From NCBI GenBank assembly GCA_009760855.2, contig WPIO01000004.1, positions 12,414,501 through 12,474,500 on the forward strand: a stretch of DNA of 60,000 nt, written 5' to 3'. The DNA is from Cristatella mucedo. Lineage: Eukaryota; Bryozoa; Phylactolaemata; Cristatellidae. Within the stretch, counting starts at the first letter, position 1. Each line of letters starts with the position of its first letter. The translations under genes and the position numbers were made by a program. Under the pieces are notes generated by a model. The model was given only the letters and a program-made list of their open reading frames with translations, was not told the origin of the DNA and ran no database searches. Of this stretch, positions 33,885-44,779 are shown piece after piece.

Positions 33885-35262
33885 GTATTAATAATAATAA
33901 TAATGTACTTGATAAAGCGCCCTCAGAGAACTTAATCTCTTTCTAGGCGCTTTACATTTGCTGCAAAGGGAAATGCAATTGAATGGTGAGTAAAATCATG
34001 CTTGAAAAACAAACAAAATGAATAACATGGTTAGGGGTGACATGCACAGGGTCAGCATGCAAATGTGGTTAGTGGCAGCATGCACAGTGGCAGCATGCAT
34101 AAGCACGTGAAGGACGAATCGCAGGGACCCACTAAATGCTGTCCTAAATAGGTGTTTTTAAGTTCCTTTTAAATGTGGTCAGGTCAGGGGATGTTCTGAC
34201 GAAGGTCGGGAGGGAGTTCCAGGCTTTGGGAGCATACGAACTAGATGCACGGTCTCCAAAGGATCTAAGGTTAGTACGAGGTATTTGTAGACTGTTAGAT
34301 TCCGAAAAGCGGGTGGTACGATGCTTGGCCTGATGGGGGAGTATGTCGGAGAGATAGGCTGGAGCCAAAGAATGAAGGGACCTAAAAGTGAGCGACCAAA
34401 ACCTTGAAGTCAATCCGTTGCTTGACTGGTAGCCAGTGCAGGTCGGCGAGAAGTGGAGTAATGTGGCAACTGCGACGCTCACGGCAGACAAGCCTAGCTG
34501 CAGAGTTTTGCACCAGCTGCAATCGCCTGATCGCACATGCTGGTAGGCCAGTAAGCAGTGAGTTGCAGAAGTCGAGACGGGATGTCACGAATGCATGGAC
34601 CAACTTAGACGTGGTATCCTTATCTAAACAAGCCCGAATTTTAGCAATATCATGAAGCTGAAAATAGGCAGATTTGACTGTGGAGCTGATATGGTGGTCT
34701 AACGAGAGGTCGCTTGGGAATATGACTCCTAGATTTCGAGCTGATTCGACAGGAGATATGCTGGCAGAACCAATTTTGAGAGACAGCCTTTCCAATGTCT
34801 GAATCACACTGGGTTTGCCCATAACTAGTAAGTTAGTTTTGTCATTGATTAGTTTTAGAAAATTTGCTGCCATCCATGTGCGGATGTCATCAATGCATGC
34901 AGTAAGTGAGTTTAGAGAATTTGAGGTGCTCGAAGGCTGGGAGGGATCAAAGCAAAGGTACAACTGAGTGTCATCCGCATAGAAGTGAAAGCCTAGATTG
35001 TGCTTGGCAATCACATCAGCAAGAGGGAGAGAGTATAAACCGTGAAAAGAACCGGACCTAGCACGAAGCCCTGAGGTACTCTATATTTCAGAGGTACTTC
35101 AGGTGATCTTTGTCCATTCACGTCAATACTCTGGAGTCTCCCACTGAGATAGGACCTGAACCACTGCAGAGCAGTGCCAGTGATGCCCAGGCGAGATGAG
35201 AGGCGCTCTAGAAGAACTTTGTGATCGTGGTGTCAAAAGCTGCCGAAAGATCCACATTCGCC
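33885..35262 (-). mobile_element. LINE family A, young copy nested in the hAT element
   Basis: AAT tail at 33886-33903, hairpin, 3' UTR, then a nearly continuous RT/C-terminal frame. The 35014-34382 piece has [41 protein letters not shown] and [12 protein letters not shown], followed by the frame at 34536-34144. The RT box is intact but a frameshift near 34390 and the 5' truncation make the copy dead. It is nearly identical to the copy at 12708-13718. Confidence 0.88.
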
Positions 35263-35789
35263 GCCATTTTTCTCTGTGAAATAAAAAAACAGATCAGTTA
35301 CGAATTGATTAATTTATATTTTATCACAGCAATGTCTTAGTATTAGTAAGTTGAGCAATACGCGTTTTTTTAAAAACCTACCTGACTGATTCCAGTTCGT
35401 GCAGCAGCACCTGAGAAACGGCTCTTTTTTTCTATCCACTGTGAAACAGTTAATTCCGCTTGCGGAAGCGTTATAAATGTGATCGTAATGGCGTAATGGC
35501 GCTGTAGCACAAATATATTACCCCTTCACGCCAAAATGTTCACATGAAGGCTAACAAAATAAATCGATTTTTTTACCTTCACACGAAAATAGCCATTCGG
35601 ACACCTTCACGCTTCACCGCGCGTGAAGTACATCACAACGCCTTATATCGGCGTTCGTAATGATTAAAAATGAACGAAAAACATGGAGTGACAAATATTT
35701 TTGGGATAACGTTTCGGGGCCCGCATAGAAGACCTCGGCAGGCCGGGTTGTGGCTCGCGGGCCACGTGTTGGACACCCCTGGTCTAAAG

Positions 35790-36974
35790 AAACCTCTCTG
35801 GTATTAGCGATATTAGTACTGGTAACCGATGAGGCAGTAATGACACTAAGTGCTTGCTGCCTGCATTATCACGGTATGGCTCCTTTGTGTATAGACATTC
35901 CTCAAATAGACTGCACTGTGTTCCCACAGTTAGAGGCTGCAGACTGTAAGAACTAGCTGTGAAGATCCGTTTACTGTTCGGCCTCCCGTCAGTCTAGTCT
36001 GCTTCAATTTCTTTATCGTAAGTGTCACCGATGCTCGTCTTGTGGCAGAGCCTCGACGATCTTCCATTTCTCATGGCGATTGCATTTTTGCATTTTAACT
36101 GCCGACTTCACCCTCTTGTGGCATAAAGCTAGGCCACTCTCTTTTGCAGGCAGCAGCAGACTTTCGTGCATGCCTGTACTGACTGTGCTGAGCTTGTGCT
36201 AAGCCTTGGCTGAGCTTGTGGTGAGCCTGTGCTGAGTGAGAGACTGGTCAGAGTGCTAGCAAAACTCTGATACCACCTGCTAGCCGGTCTACTCCTGCTC
36301 CTCCTGGACTGTGCGACAACCAATCTTTGACGCGACCGTCATCGTTCTGGATAGCGCCTCATGCTTCCTTTGCAAAGCACTGCTATTGCTGAGTGAGCGA
36401 CCTTGACGTTCACTGAGCAGCTAAGATGAGGCCTTCAAACGCAGTCCTTCGCATGACCCCTGCACTAATCTCTCAGAATGACCAGAGAGAACTGCAATCA
36501 TGTGCCGGTCATGTGGCTAATCTGCATTTGAGCGGCCCTTTTGTGAAGCTTGGACCCAAGTTTATGCATTCAGGCATTCTGCTCATTTTTGCACAGTATA
36601 AACCGAGGCGAGTTTTCCGAACAGTTCAAGGTCTATGTGTAAGTTCGGACACATTAGTGTGGCACATGAGCCAGAGGAGCCGGCCTCACCTTTCCTCACT
36701 AAAACTCGTACACGGAAGTGACCCATGCTTCCCCAGATCGCCTGTCGGGCCTTGCCGCCCTGTGCTGCATCGCCTGAGCATCGAAACCGAATGTCTGGCT
36801 TCCAGAGGATTCCAGAAAGAGAGCAACGCCTCGGAGTGCCCTCCTTCCACTCTTTGGTGCGATTACCTTCCAGTGTACCTACACGCAGGCGCTTGCCAGC
36901 ACAGCAGTCTGGTCGGCACCCTTCGTCACGTGCCAGGCAATGGCAGCTCACTTAGCGTAGGTCTGGCCTAGTGC
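35790..36974. other. Intronic sequence of the ePHD gene
   Basis: An open stretch at 36426-36971 has an acceptor-like site (cttccccag at 36732) and plausible codons, but its phase does not fit exon e, so it is not called an exon. Confidence 0.35.
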
Positions 36975-37091
36975 TCAAGGAACTCGTCTCGACCAAGGTC
37001 AAGGTGAATGCATTTGACGACCGAGGTTGTGTGAAGTGTCTTAATAAAGAGTAAGTTCTCATATGGTGCTTCACAAATGAACTATATTTAG
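36975..37091 (+). mobile_element. SINE family 1 fragment
   Basis: A diverged head (GACCGAGGTTGTG) and the LINE A-like tail (TCTTAATAAAGAGTAAGTTC...AACTATATTTA) remain. Confidence 0.45.
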
Positions 37092-37420
37092 GTCGGTCTA
37101 ATTAGGTAGTGGCCCAGCTGCACAGCCACCGGCCTGTGCGCGAGCCTTGGTTATCTAGTGCGCTTGGACCACGGATCGGCGCATGCTGCCCATTCACTTC
37201 TCTGTTGTCGCTTACACCCACTCTCTGGGCCGTTACTCTGCACTGGCCAGCAGACGCCGTCGAACTTCTGCTTGCTTTGCGCCATCTGCATAACCCTGCA
37301 TTTCCTGAAAATTCGTCCATCCCAGGCTTCAGCATGTCACTTCAATCTTCCAATGACGACAGCAACGACGGCCAAGTAGCAGCCGGTGACGGCGAGCCGG
37401 GTGGTGAGCACCCAGCACAG

Positions 37421-37824
37421 GCGAGTTGGTCGACGTGCTGCGCTTTGCATTGCGCCACTCTGAGCTCGTGGCTGATCGTGGCGAGTGCCGCTCGTCCATC
37501 CAGATCGGCCGCACCTGGGCCGCGCTGGCACGACTCGGCGGAGAGCCACCACCTTCTTCACCTCGCCCACCGCCCAATTATGGTGGCACTATACACGGCA
37601 CCTATCAACCTGGCTCATCTGCTGCAAACCTTCGCCTGCTCGACGACAGAGCCATGTCTGCAGCCGAGCCTTGCGTTATTGATGGTGGACCAGAAAGCGG
37701 CACGACGGCAGCCATCGATACTAGACCGGCTCGTCGTACTCCAGAGCGATGTAACAACCGAAAAAAGAAGCTGGAGGCATCGCCGATGTGGCTCTCGTTC
37801 TCACAGGCTATTGGTGACCTCAGG
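37421..37824 (+). CDS. ePHD protein gene, exon f
   Basis: Acceptor cccagcacag; donor AGG|GTACGA. Two bases complete Ser from exon e (A|GC), followed by 134 codons ending in phase 0. The start ELVDVLRFALRHSELV looks like an amphipathic helix. A proline-rich stretch (PPPSSPRPPPNYGG) and a basic cluster (PERCNNRKKKLE) follow, then SPMWLSFSQAIGDLR. No known domain is recognised. An in-frame stop shortly upstream of the acceptor (TGA near 37405) confirms that the coding starts at a splice site. Confidence 0.75.
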
Positions 37825-40800
37825 GTACGACCTGATTGCTGCTGTGTGCTTAATTCTGTGACCACCTTTGTTTAAGCACCGCCTGGATACGGTACTCCAG
37901 CCGATGCTGGACCGAGCTTTAGCAGACGCCTACATCCGGTCCCGCAAATCTGCCAGCTGGTGCAGGTGGTCTGGGGGATGCTCTGGACAATAGCAATATG
38001 CCTTCGATCTGATTGGTCTTGGTAGATGTTGTGCTTAGATAGAGAGCAGTTCGACCATCGTTAATTTAAAAACCGTTGCCTTTCTTTACGTATCTTTTCA
38101 TTGCTGTGCATGCCTTTATGGCCACATGCGCTCACGTGGTTTGCCTGAATTAAATCTTTTCTGGCTTTCATGTTTATCTGTTTTGGCGTTGGGTAGCTTT
38201 TCAGAACGAAGAAGCAAGTTTGCATACTTCTGTCAGTAGAAAAACTCGTGCTCAAAACTCGTATCTTTAAATACTCCGTACAGGGTGCGAATCAGGGGCT
38301 CTTTCGGAGCCTACAAAAATACCTTCTTGGCGAATTTGTAATGTGGAACTCGTTTCAGGTTTCTACTTCGGGTGGTACCTGTCTGCTTCCAAGTTTATAT
38401 GCACCGTTTATTTTGGTCAAGGGCGAGCTAAGAACGGGCTTTACCGGGTTGCTGTCAGTATGGAGGGTTTGCACGCTTATGTAAATGACCAATATCACTT
38501 ATGAACGTAACAGTTGTGTACTTCGTGTGGGTATTCATCAGTGCACCACGTGCTGCTGTGACCAAGTCCCGCTTGATTTCTAGCTTTCATGTACTGCAAG
38601 CCGGCCGGAAAGGCAGCCTGAGGCAGCTTGCAGTCATTGGTCGGCTGGTCAACTTAGGCGGAATGCTTTGTAGAGTATATAGTCAGGCGATCCAGCCCAG
38701 CAGCAGACGGCGGCCATCCATTTTCAGCCATTCGGCGGTTCGTTTTCTTTTGCAGGCCGACGGTATGGCTGCTAGCTACGACTCCGAGCAAAGCCTGCAG
38801 CCGCACCATGCCGATCGATCTTGCTCCATGCCACCAGCGGAGAGAGGAAGTGAGAAGATGCGTGTGGCTCGGCGCCCGTGCCACGTTAGAGCTCTGGCAC
38901 GGTCTAGCCTCTCTTTTCGGCAGCGCCTGGTGCGCTCGCGTGCGAGACTGAACACGGAACACCGGCCGAAGCCTCAGCTCCTGCGTCGGCTAGACCTTCT
39001 CTCTGCTCTCGGCCGCAGGAGCACCCCTCGAGAGCTGCGCTGCTGCCACGCTGGAGCCGGTCCCCGAGCGCGCATCTGCCGCCGGACGACGAGTCGTTTG
39101 CGGCATCGTGTCGTGACTGCTGCTGCTCTGCTGTCTGCTTCGCTGCTTTGCCTGGTAGCAGTGTTTCGGTGAGGCCAGCCCGTGTCGCTAGCAGGCGGCG
39201 CCCGCTAGCAGGTAGCGCATGCAGCAGCTTTCCGGATAAGACATCGTGCGCCGTCTTTCTGAATGGTCCAGCTGCGACTAGGGAAAAGATTCGTTAGCAA
39301 AAAGAGTCTTCACGTGCTGCGTTGGAGCCTGTTACAGCTCGGCTGCTCAGAGCTGTTGGCATCGTTAGCCGAAGGTCAAAGGTCGGCTGCCATTGCTTAC
39401 TCGACCAATTCGGCTCTGCAATTATTCATCTTGCACTGTTCGACCTTAATCGATCCTCGGTTGGTCTCTAGTGTTCACACTAACTATTGCCTGTCTCGCT
39501 TCTTTCATCGATGATTGCGGAGAAAGCTGGTTGCTAAATGGCTCTTGGAGCCCATCGAAAATATTGGTCATCAGGGAAATCATAACGAGCGAATGGAAGA
39601 CGTGGGATTTTTATGAACTCGCAATTCTCTGTTTGACTCAATGCAGTGCTAGCAGCAATGGTAACACGAAGTTGCTGCCTGGCCTTCCGATCAGAGCTAG
39701 CTCCACAAAGGAGATCCGTCGGTTGGAAGCACATTGTCGAGTTCAGGCTCTTCGTGAGTCGAGTGGCCCTTCGGGAAAGCCATTTGGCCCTCATTAACGC
39801 TCATCGCAGTCATCAATTGTGGTTGCATTTTTGCATTTTTTCTTTCAGAAATCGTCATTTGCTTATTGGAAAAGGTGAACTGCAGTCACGACGATATCAG
39901 AGCTTTACTCAGCAATCATTCGGAAATTCTCGGGTCTCAAAACGTATGCTTGTCCGACATTGTGTTTTGGAATCACCACTGCCTCAACATGATAAGCCAT
40001 TGCTATGCATTGCATTTATTGGTGGACTTGTGCAGTCACGTATAGTGAGTGCCGCTGCCGAGCAGAGTGGTGCGTTTACCTAAGCGTATTCTAATCTGCC
40101 AACACCGCGTGATGGCAGTTCTCTTTTCCTTCTGTACTATTTTGTATAAAGCTCTGTATTTCATTTTACTAGCAGCAATTTTAGGTAATGCATTTTCCAA
40201 GCACACGAATTGCCGGTATTGCTCTTTCATTCCATCTGTCAAAATAGGCAGTTTCTAGAGCTGCACATGCTTTATAGGGTTTCACATTGCAGAGATGCTT
40301 CTTGTCATTTCCCTCGAATGGCAATGTACCTAGTAGGCTAGTTGGTTATGTGAACGATGGCACTGGTGGTATTGCTACGAATAGGAACGGGTACACTGAC
40401 GTGATTACAATGGCAGTCTTTGCTAGCTCTTGCTAATGCAATGATAAAAAGTACTAGCCAGTACTTCTAACGAAGCAAAGTTGTGCCTGATGAGAAAATG
40501 GCATTTTTAAAGGTTCTGAAGCCCTTCCCAAGAATTCTAGTCGCTGGGGTCCAAGAGCAGTCACGGCTTTCTTGTCTATGAATTAGACCATCCGAACTGC
40601 CGAAGCCACATCTGACGAATCACGGCAGTTTCACAGAAACATCTTGATTAGATTTTGGTGTCACAACATCTCGATTACTTGCAAGTTTATTTTTGAAAAT
40701 ACAGAGCTACTAAAGGCTGTCTAATGTGGGACCGTGAGTGGAGAATGAGTGGAGATGATTTCGCATCCTGTCATTTACCCTGCTAGTATTCAACCGATGT

Positions 40801-41286
40801 AGCTCTCGAGACTCAGCTCTTCTCCTGAGCTAATCACCGAGGTTGAAAGCCTGGAGGCTACGTCAGCGACCGGAGACTAAATTCAGCTTAGGCAGGCTTA
40901 TCTTACGTAGGCAGGTCGAGGCAGGCATTAAATGGCTCGGCATCACTGAGTGACCGAGCGCATGCTCGGCATCTGCTTCCGCCGCCACCGATGCAGCTTT
41001 GTGGTTCATCGTTCTAAGTAAGAATCCAGCAGTACTCGTAGCTTCCTTTCGGTTGGGCTTGACGTGGGAGTGCCAAGTCCATTCAATTTACCTTGTCACC
41101 GTTGTTGACGTCAATCCCGAGCTTGAAGGGACTGACATTTTGTCACAGAAACTGCCCCGTCGGTTGATGGCAATGCTCCTGCTCCCCTGCCATCTTCACT
41201 TTCCTGCCTGCGGCTCCCTCCATCTTTCCTCTAGCCTGAGTTATTAGCTCGCCTGTGATACCAAACCTCGACACTGCCTGCCCCAG
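37825..41286. other. Intron region of the ePHD gene, with a candidate exon at 39.0 kb
   Basis: Contains a CpG-rich patch at 38.7-39.2 kb with strong splice signals (see the candidate exon). Elsewhere no transposon family was recognised. Confidence 0.4.
39019..39168 (+). CDS. Candidate extra exon of the ePHD gene
   Basis: A long pyrimidine tract ends at ctctcggccgcag, and TCG|GTGAGG is a good donor. The 150 bases between them are open in phase 0-0 (EHPSRAALLPRWSRSP..., PPDDESF...), exactly the phase needed between exon f and the last exon. A second strong acceptor at 38755 (cgttttcttttgcag) opens another stretch (ADGMAASYDSEQSL...), whose best donor (38849, A|GTGAGA) gives phase 1 and does not fit. 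Composition is GC-rich, so openness alone is weak evidence. Confidence 0.4.
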
Positions 41287-42432
41287 GTGCCGACGCCATT
41301 TAAGAGGACCTTGATCTGCTGTTGCAGCCAGTCGCAGGCCATCGAAGCAGAGGAGCTCGTCGCCGCTTTGATCGGTGGCCAATGGAGCCGCGAGTGTGAG
41401 TACGCCGCCTCGGCTCGGCTACATGCTCGTCTGGGCGTCGACGACGCTTCGCTGGGCGCCGCCCTGCTGAAGGCAGCAGCTGCCAAGGTGAACGCACACC
41501 AGAGTCGCGCTGCCACTGCCGGCAGCCACGTTCCCACCCTGGCGCTCGTCGTCTGTTCGAGCATTCGCCTGCTGCTGATGACGGCTGCTGACGACAGCGC
41601 CGATGGCAGTCTGAGCCGCTGGCTCCGCCAGTGTCCTCCCAGGCCCGAGGGCAACGGCGGTGCGGTGGCTCGCGTGTGGAGCCACCGCACCACAGCCGCG
41701 GAGGCGCTCGACTCGCCTAGCCGCCGGCTTCCGGTCGCTGCTGCATCGTCGTTGTATGGCAGTCTGCCGCACTCACTGCAGCTGCTTCGGAACGCCATCC
41801 TGGACGCGGAGCAGTCGGTACTGATTGGCTGGCTCGACGAGGTCTCAGATCGGCAGTACTTCTTGAGCGACATGGTGCCCGACGACGACGCCCTGGCCAC
41901 GTGCACACCTGACAGGCATCGGGTGGCCGCGCTGGCTAGCCGGCTGCGTGCTGCCGCGCCGCTGCTGCACGGCAGCGCGATCGAGGAGCCCGGCCGAGAA
42001 CCTTCTGCCGCAATCGGCACAGCCCAGACTGCGAGTGGCCGCCACGCTCGCAGGCCTTGCCCGTGCCTGTTTGTTCATCCACCGGACATGAACCCGGCGG
42101 TCTTCAGGACTTACTTGAACGAGGTCGCCTGCCGTTTCGTCAAGAGGAACCGGTCGTTCTCCGACACCCTGTTCGCCGTGATTGTCGTTGCTGCCGGTTT
42201 GGCTGGCGCAAGTGCCGCCACCAGGCTGGACGCTGTCAGGATGCTTGCCGGCGAGGTGCTTCCACGGATGTTGCTACCCGCACTTGTCATCGGTGAAGTA
42301 GTGACGGCCTTCGATCTTGCCGCGGGCCATTGCAAAGTGCATTACGCTGCCATGAGCATAAGCCTGGCGAGCAGTGATCGGCAGAACGTGTCCCGGCCGA
42401 TTGCATGCAATGGGCCGGCGAGTGGCTCCTGA
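41287..42432 (+). CDS. ePHD protein gene, last exon (381 codons)
   Basis: The acceptor cactgcctgccccag starts a frame in phase 0 that continues exon f and stays open for 381 codons to TGA. The first part (VPTPFKRTLICCC, AIEAEELVAALIGGQW) and the repeated alanine/leucine-rich helices (ASLGAALLKAAAAKV, TLALVVCSSIRLLLM) suggest an all-helical fold. Later come LLRNAILDAEQSVLIGWLDE and FVHPPDMNPAVFRTYLNEV, then SFSDTLFAVIVVAAGLAG, DAVRMLAGEVLPRMLL. No family is recognised. A helical scaffold resembling cyclin or HEAT-like repeats is possible but unsupported. Reading it as terminal is inferred from the lack of a good donor before the stop; no AATAAA lies close downstream. Confidence 0.75.
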   Translation: MPTPFKRTLICCCSQSQAIEAEELVAALIGGQWSRECEYAASARLHARLGVDDASLGAALLKAAAAKVNAHQSRAATAGSHVPTLALVVCSSIRLLLMTAADDSADGSLSRWLRQCPPRPEGNGGAVARVWSHRTTAAEALDSPSRRLPVAAASSLYGSLPHSLQLLRNAILDAEQSVLIGWLDEVSDRQYFLSDMVPDDDALATCTPDRHRVAALASRLRAAAPLLHGSAIEEPGREPSAAIGTAQTASGRHARRPCPCLFVHPPDMNPAVFRTYLNEVACRFVKRNRSFSDTLFAVIVVAAGLAGASAATRLDAVRMLAGEVLPRMLLPALVIGEVVTAFDLAAGHCKVHYAAMSISLASSDRQNVSRPIACNGPASGS

Positions 42433-43428
42433 AGTTCAGTCAGGTTCTCGAGCCATCCTACCGGTTGGTTCTTTTCGGTTCTATCATTCCTTTTCTTCCT
42501 GTAGAACTATATATGTGCACACTTATTCGCCCACCTGCTGCCGGTGGGTAGAGATTCTGGCACATGTTACGTGCACTCTAGTAGGCTTCCTGGGTCAGCT
42601 CGAAGGCAGCCCGTTTCTCAGTGAGGCCCCCCCAGCAGCATAGATTGATTTGATGGGGAGTTTGGAGGGTTGACCGTTAAGTTCGTAAAACAGGCATACT
42701 AATGCCAGTGCTAATTAGCCCCTGTCAAGTAGTGGTATCTGTAGCTTTAGTATGCCGAAGTTACAACTGGTATGTGCCATCCCACCACGGGTGTTATTTT
42801 TCCCCTTCGTTTTTTAAGCAGTGTGCTGGCAACGAACATCTTGCAGACAACCTTCCATTCTCCATGTCTAATTTAGCTTGCACGCAGTGCAATATCAGAC
42901 CTTTTGAATTGCAGTTTTTGAACATAATTGTTTACTTGTTCGATTTGATGCTGATGATGCAAATGGTTCGAGTGACTTCAATCCATCCGCAATTTACAAA
43001 CTAAGCACCGCGAGACTTTTATTTTTGTTTCGGATAAATGGGTGATGGTATTCTGGATTTACTCACAAAAGTGGGCGTTTTCGTGCAATCATTTCCTACG
43101 ATCGTACCCAGCCAGTTGCGAGGCACTTTTGAACTGCTTTTTATCTGCCATTGCAAAATAAGCATCGCGAAAGTGCGGTACAAGTATGTTTCAGGTCTTT
43201 CCAAAGAGTTTTGTGCAATCTGTCGTGGGTGCTTTCATGGTCAAATGGTCTCCTGCAGTGGTTTGCTCTGTTGCCAGTTGTTCGGTACTTACGAACTTCG
43301 ATCCACCTGCCATTTCAAAATGACGTAGCGACACTGCAGTTCAACTGACACTCTAAAGACAGCACTATTTCAGGTTTACTCACTAAATTCCGTGCAGTTG
43401 GGCATTCGCATTCTCATGAAAACTGCCT
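42433..43428. other. Possible 3' UTR and intergenic sequence
   Basis: No repeat or coding feature recognised. The first plus-strand AATAAA seen is far downstream (43740-43745), inside a transposon remnant. Confidence 0.35.
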
Positions 43429-44215
43429 CTAAAGTTTTAACCCGGTCCTGACTAGGCCGATCCATAGGAGGCCATTTGCACAAGAAAGCGTGGTGCAATA
43501 TTCCTCTTGTTGCTTAATCTTCGGTTGAATTGGCTCATCTATTGACCTGCCGTGTCGGCTAGCCGCACCTCCAATTCCCTCCGAGCTTGATAGATTTCTA
43601 GGTGTGATGAACTTGTCTCGTGCGAGGACAAAATTGAGACAGGTTTCTCCAATCTTTAAAGCCACTTCCGTGCATAGACGAGATGCCAGCCTTCTGAATA
43701 GCTTACAGCAGAAGCAGAATAGTACATCTCTTAACATTGAATAAATCAACCATTGTTCGTCTTCTCTTGTAATTGAGCTTAGACAATCTTCTGTTGTGTG
43801 AATCTTTTGTAAAATCACAGGCATAAGCTTGCAGCGATCCCGTTTACATCAGAAGCGCAGTAATGTTACCAATATTATCAGACTGCCGTGTGGCAGGGTC
43901 ACTGTTATTCAACTACGGTTAAAATTGTTGCAAGACTCGAACTGTACTGTCTTGATTAACACATTATCTCAGTTTGGTTTTTGTCTTTACTTGGAAGTTG
44001 AACTGTGGTTTCTTCACCTTGCTCATGCAGACATTTTTCAACTTCAATATTTTCCGTCTGTAGCTCGTCTGGCAATTCAGTAGATGATTTGTGCTTCTTC
44101 CGGTATTTTAGGAATGGGCTCGCTTTGCTTTTGCTTGCTCTTTGGCCTTTCGGGCCCACCTCTTACCGTTTTGAGCCCCCCCCCCGACCGTTTCTTATTA
44201 TCCATAACTCTGTAA
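43429..44215 (-). pseudogene. N-terminal fragment of a ZMYM-type hAT transposase
   Basis: Minus-strand pieces read MDNKKRSGGG...KTVRGGPERPKSK near 44205-44100, a typical start of this transposase group. Further on comes QWLIYSMLRDVLFCFCCKLF near 43760-43700, the TTF-type zinc-finger signature (W-L-x-YS...FCF-x-CKLF). The catalytic region is absent and frames shift between the pieces, so it is a dead fragment. Element ends were not found. Confidence 0.65.
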
Positions 44216-44779
44216 AAATAGATAACATCTATAGTTTTTATAGTGCTCTTGTACTCTACCACTGCAAGTAGAATGACTGACAACCAGCCATTAATATTAT
44301 TGACATAAAACAGCCAACTCGCGACAGTAAGGAGAGGCTACTGCTGGTCGTCCATTCATCAGCTGCAGACCGAGGCTACAAATGAAGTTTCGGCCAGATT
44401 AACTGCAGTACCTCGGCCGGGCCAGTGGCCTGATAGAAGAAGCTAACCTGGACGACTGCTGCCGGTTTGCTGAGCTGATAACTAGACTGTGAAAAAGTAG
44501 AACGAGATCGAGCAGCAGCCAACAGCAAAAAACAAGCGGCAGAGATTCACGATTCGTGCACTGTCTCAGGACCATGGACTAAGAGGTACTCTACTGCCGG
44601 CATGCCGATATGGGCCTGAGTCACACAATTTTCAACAAAAGGCCTTTGACTCGAAACTCACCTTTGCAGCTAGCCTGGCTTGAGCCTGATTGGCCCCATT
44701 GGTCATGCCTCTGAGGGCCACAGCAACTTGACGCCTTTGACTCAAGGTTTCCCTTTGGCCTTTGAGGACTATGGTTGGT

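Larger units (their letters stand above)
31712..35781 (-). mobile_element. hAT DNA transposon with intact ends, GTF2IRD2/ZBED-like transposase
   Basis: Perfect 14-bp terminal inverted repeats (CAGGGGTGTCCAAC) and an 8-bp target-site duplication (gtctaaag, 31704-31711 and 35782-35789) define the element. Eight-bp duplications and CAGGG-type ends are hAT hallmarks. The transposase remnant lies at 33814-32110 on the minus strand. A LINE A copy (33885-35262) sits between the transposase and the element's 5' end. The whole element lies in the ePHD-gene intron between exons e and f. Confidence 0.92.

Noticed and set aside
36732-36971. Possible exon of the ePHD gene
   Set aside because: It has an acceptor and open codons, but its phase (one base in) does not match exon e, which ends in phase 1, and its donor is poor.
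38501-39172. A 223-codon plus-strand frame taken as a whole gene
   Set aside because: The first half is intron-like and the rest is basic GC-driven sequence. Splice signals inside favour shorter exons in other phases.
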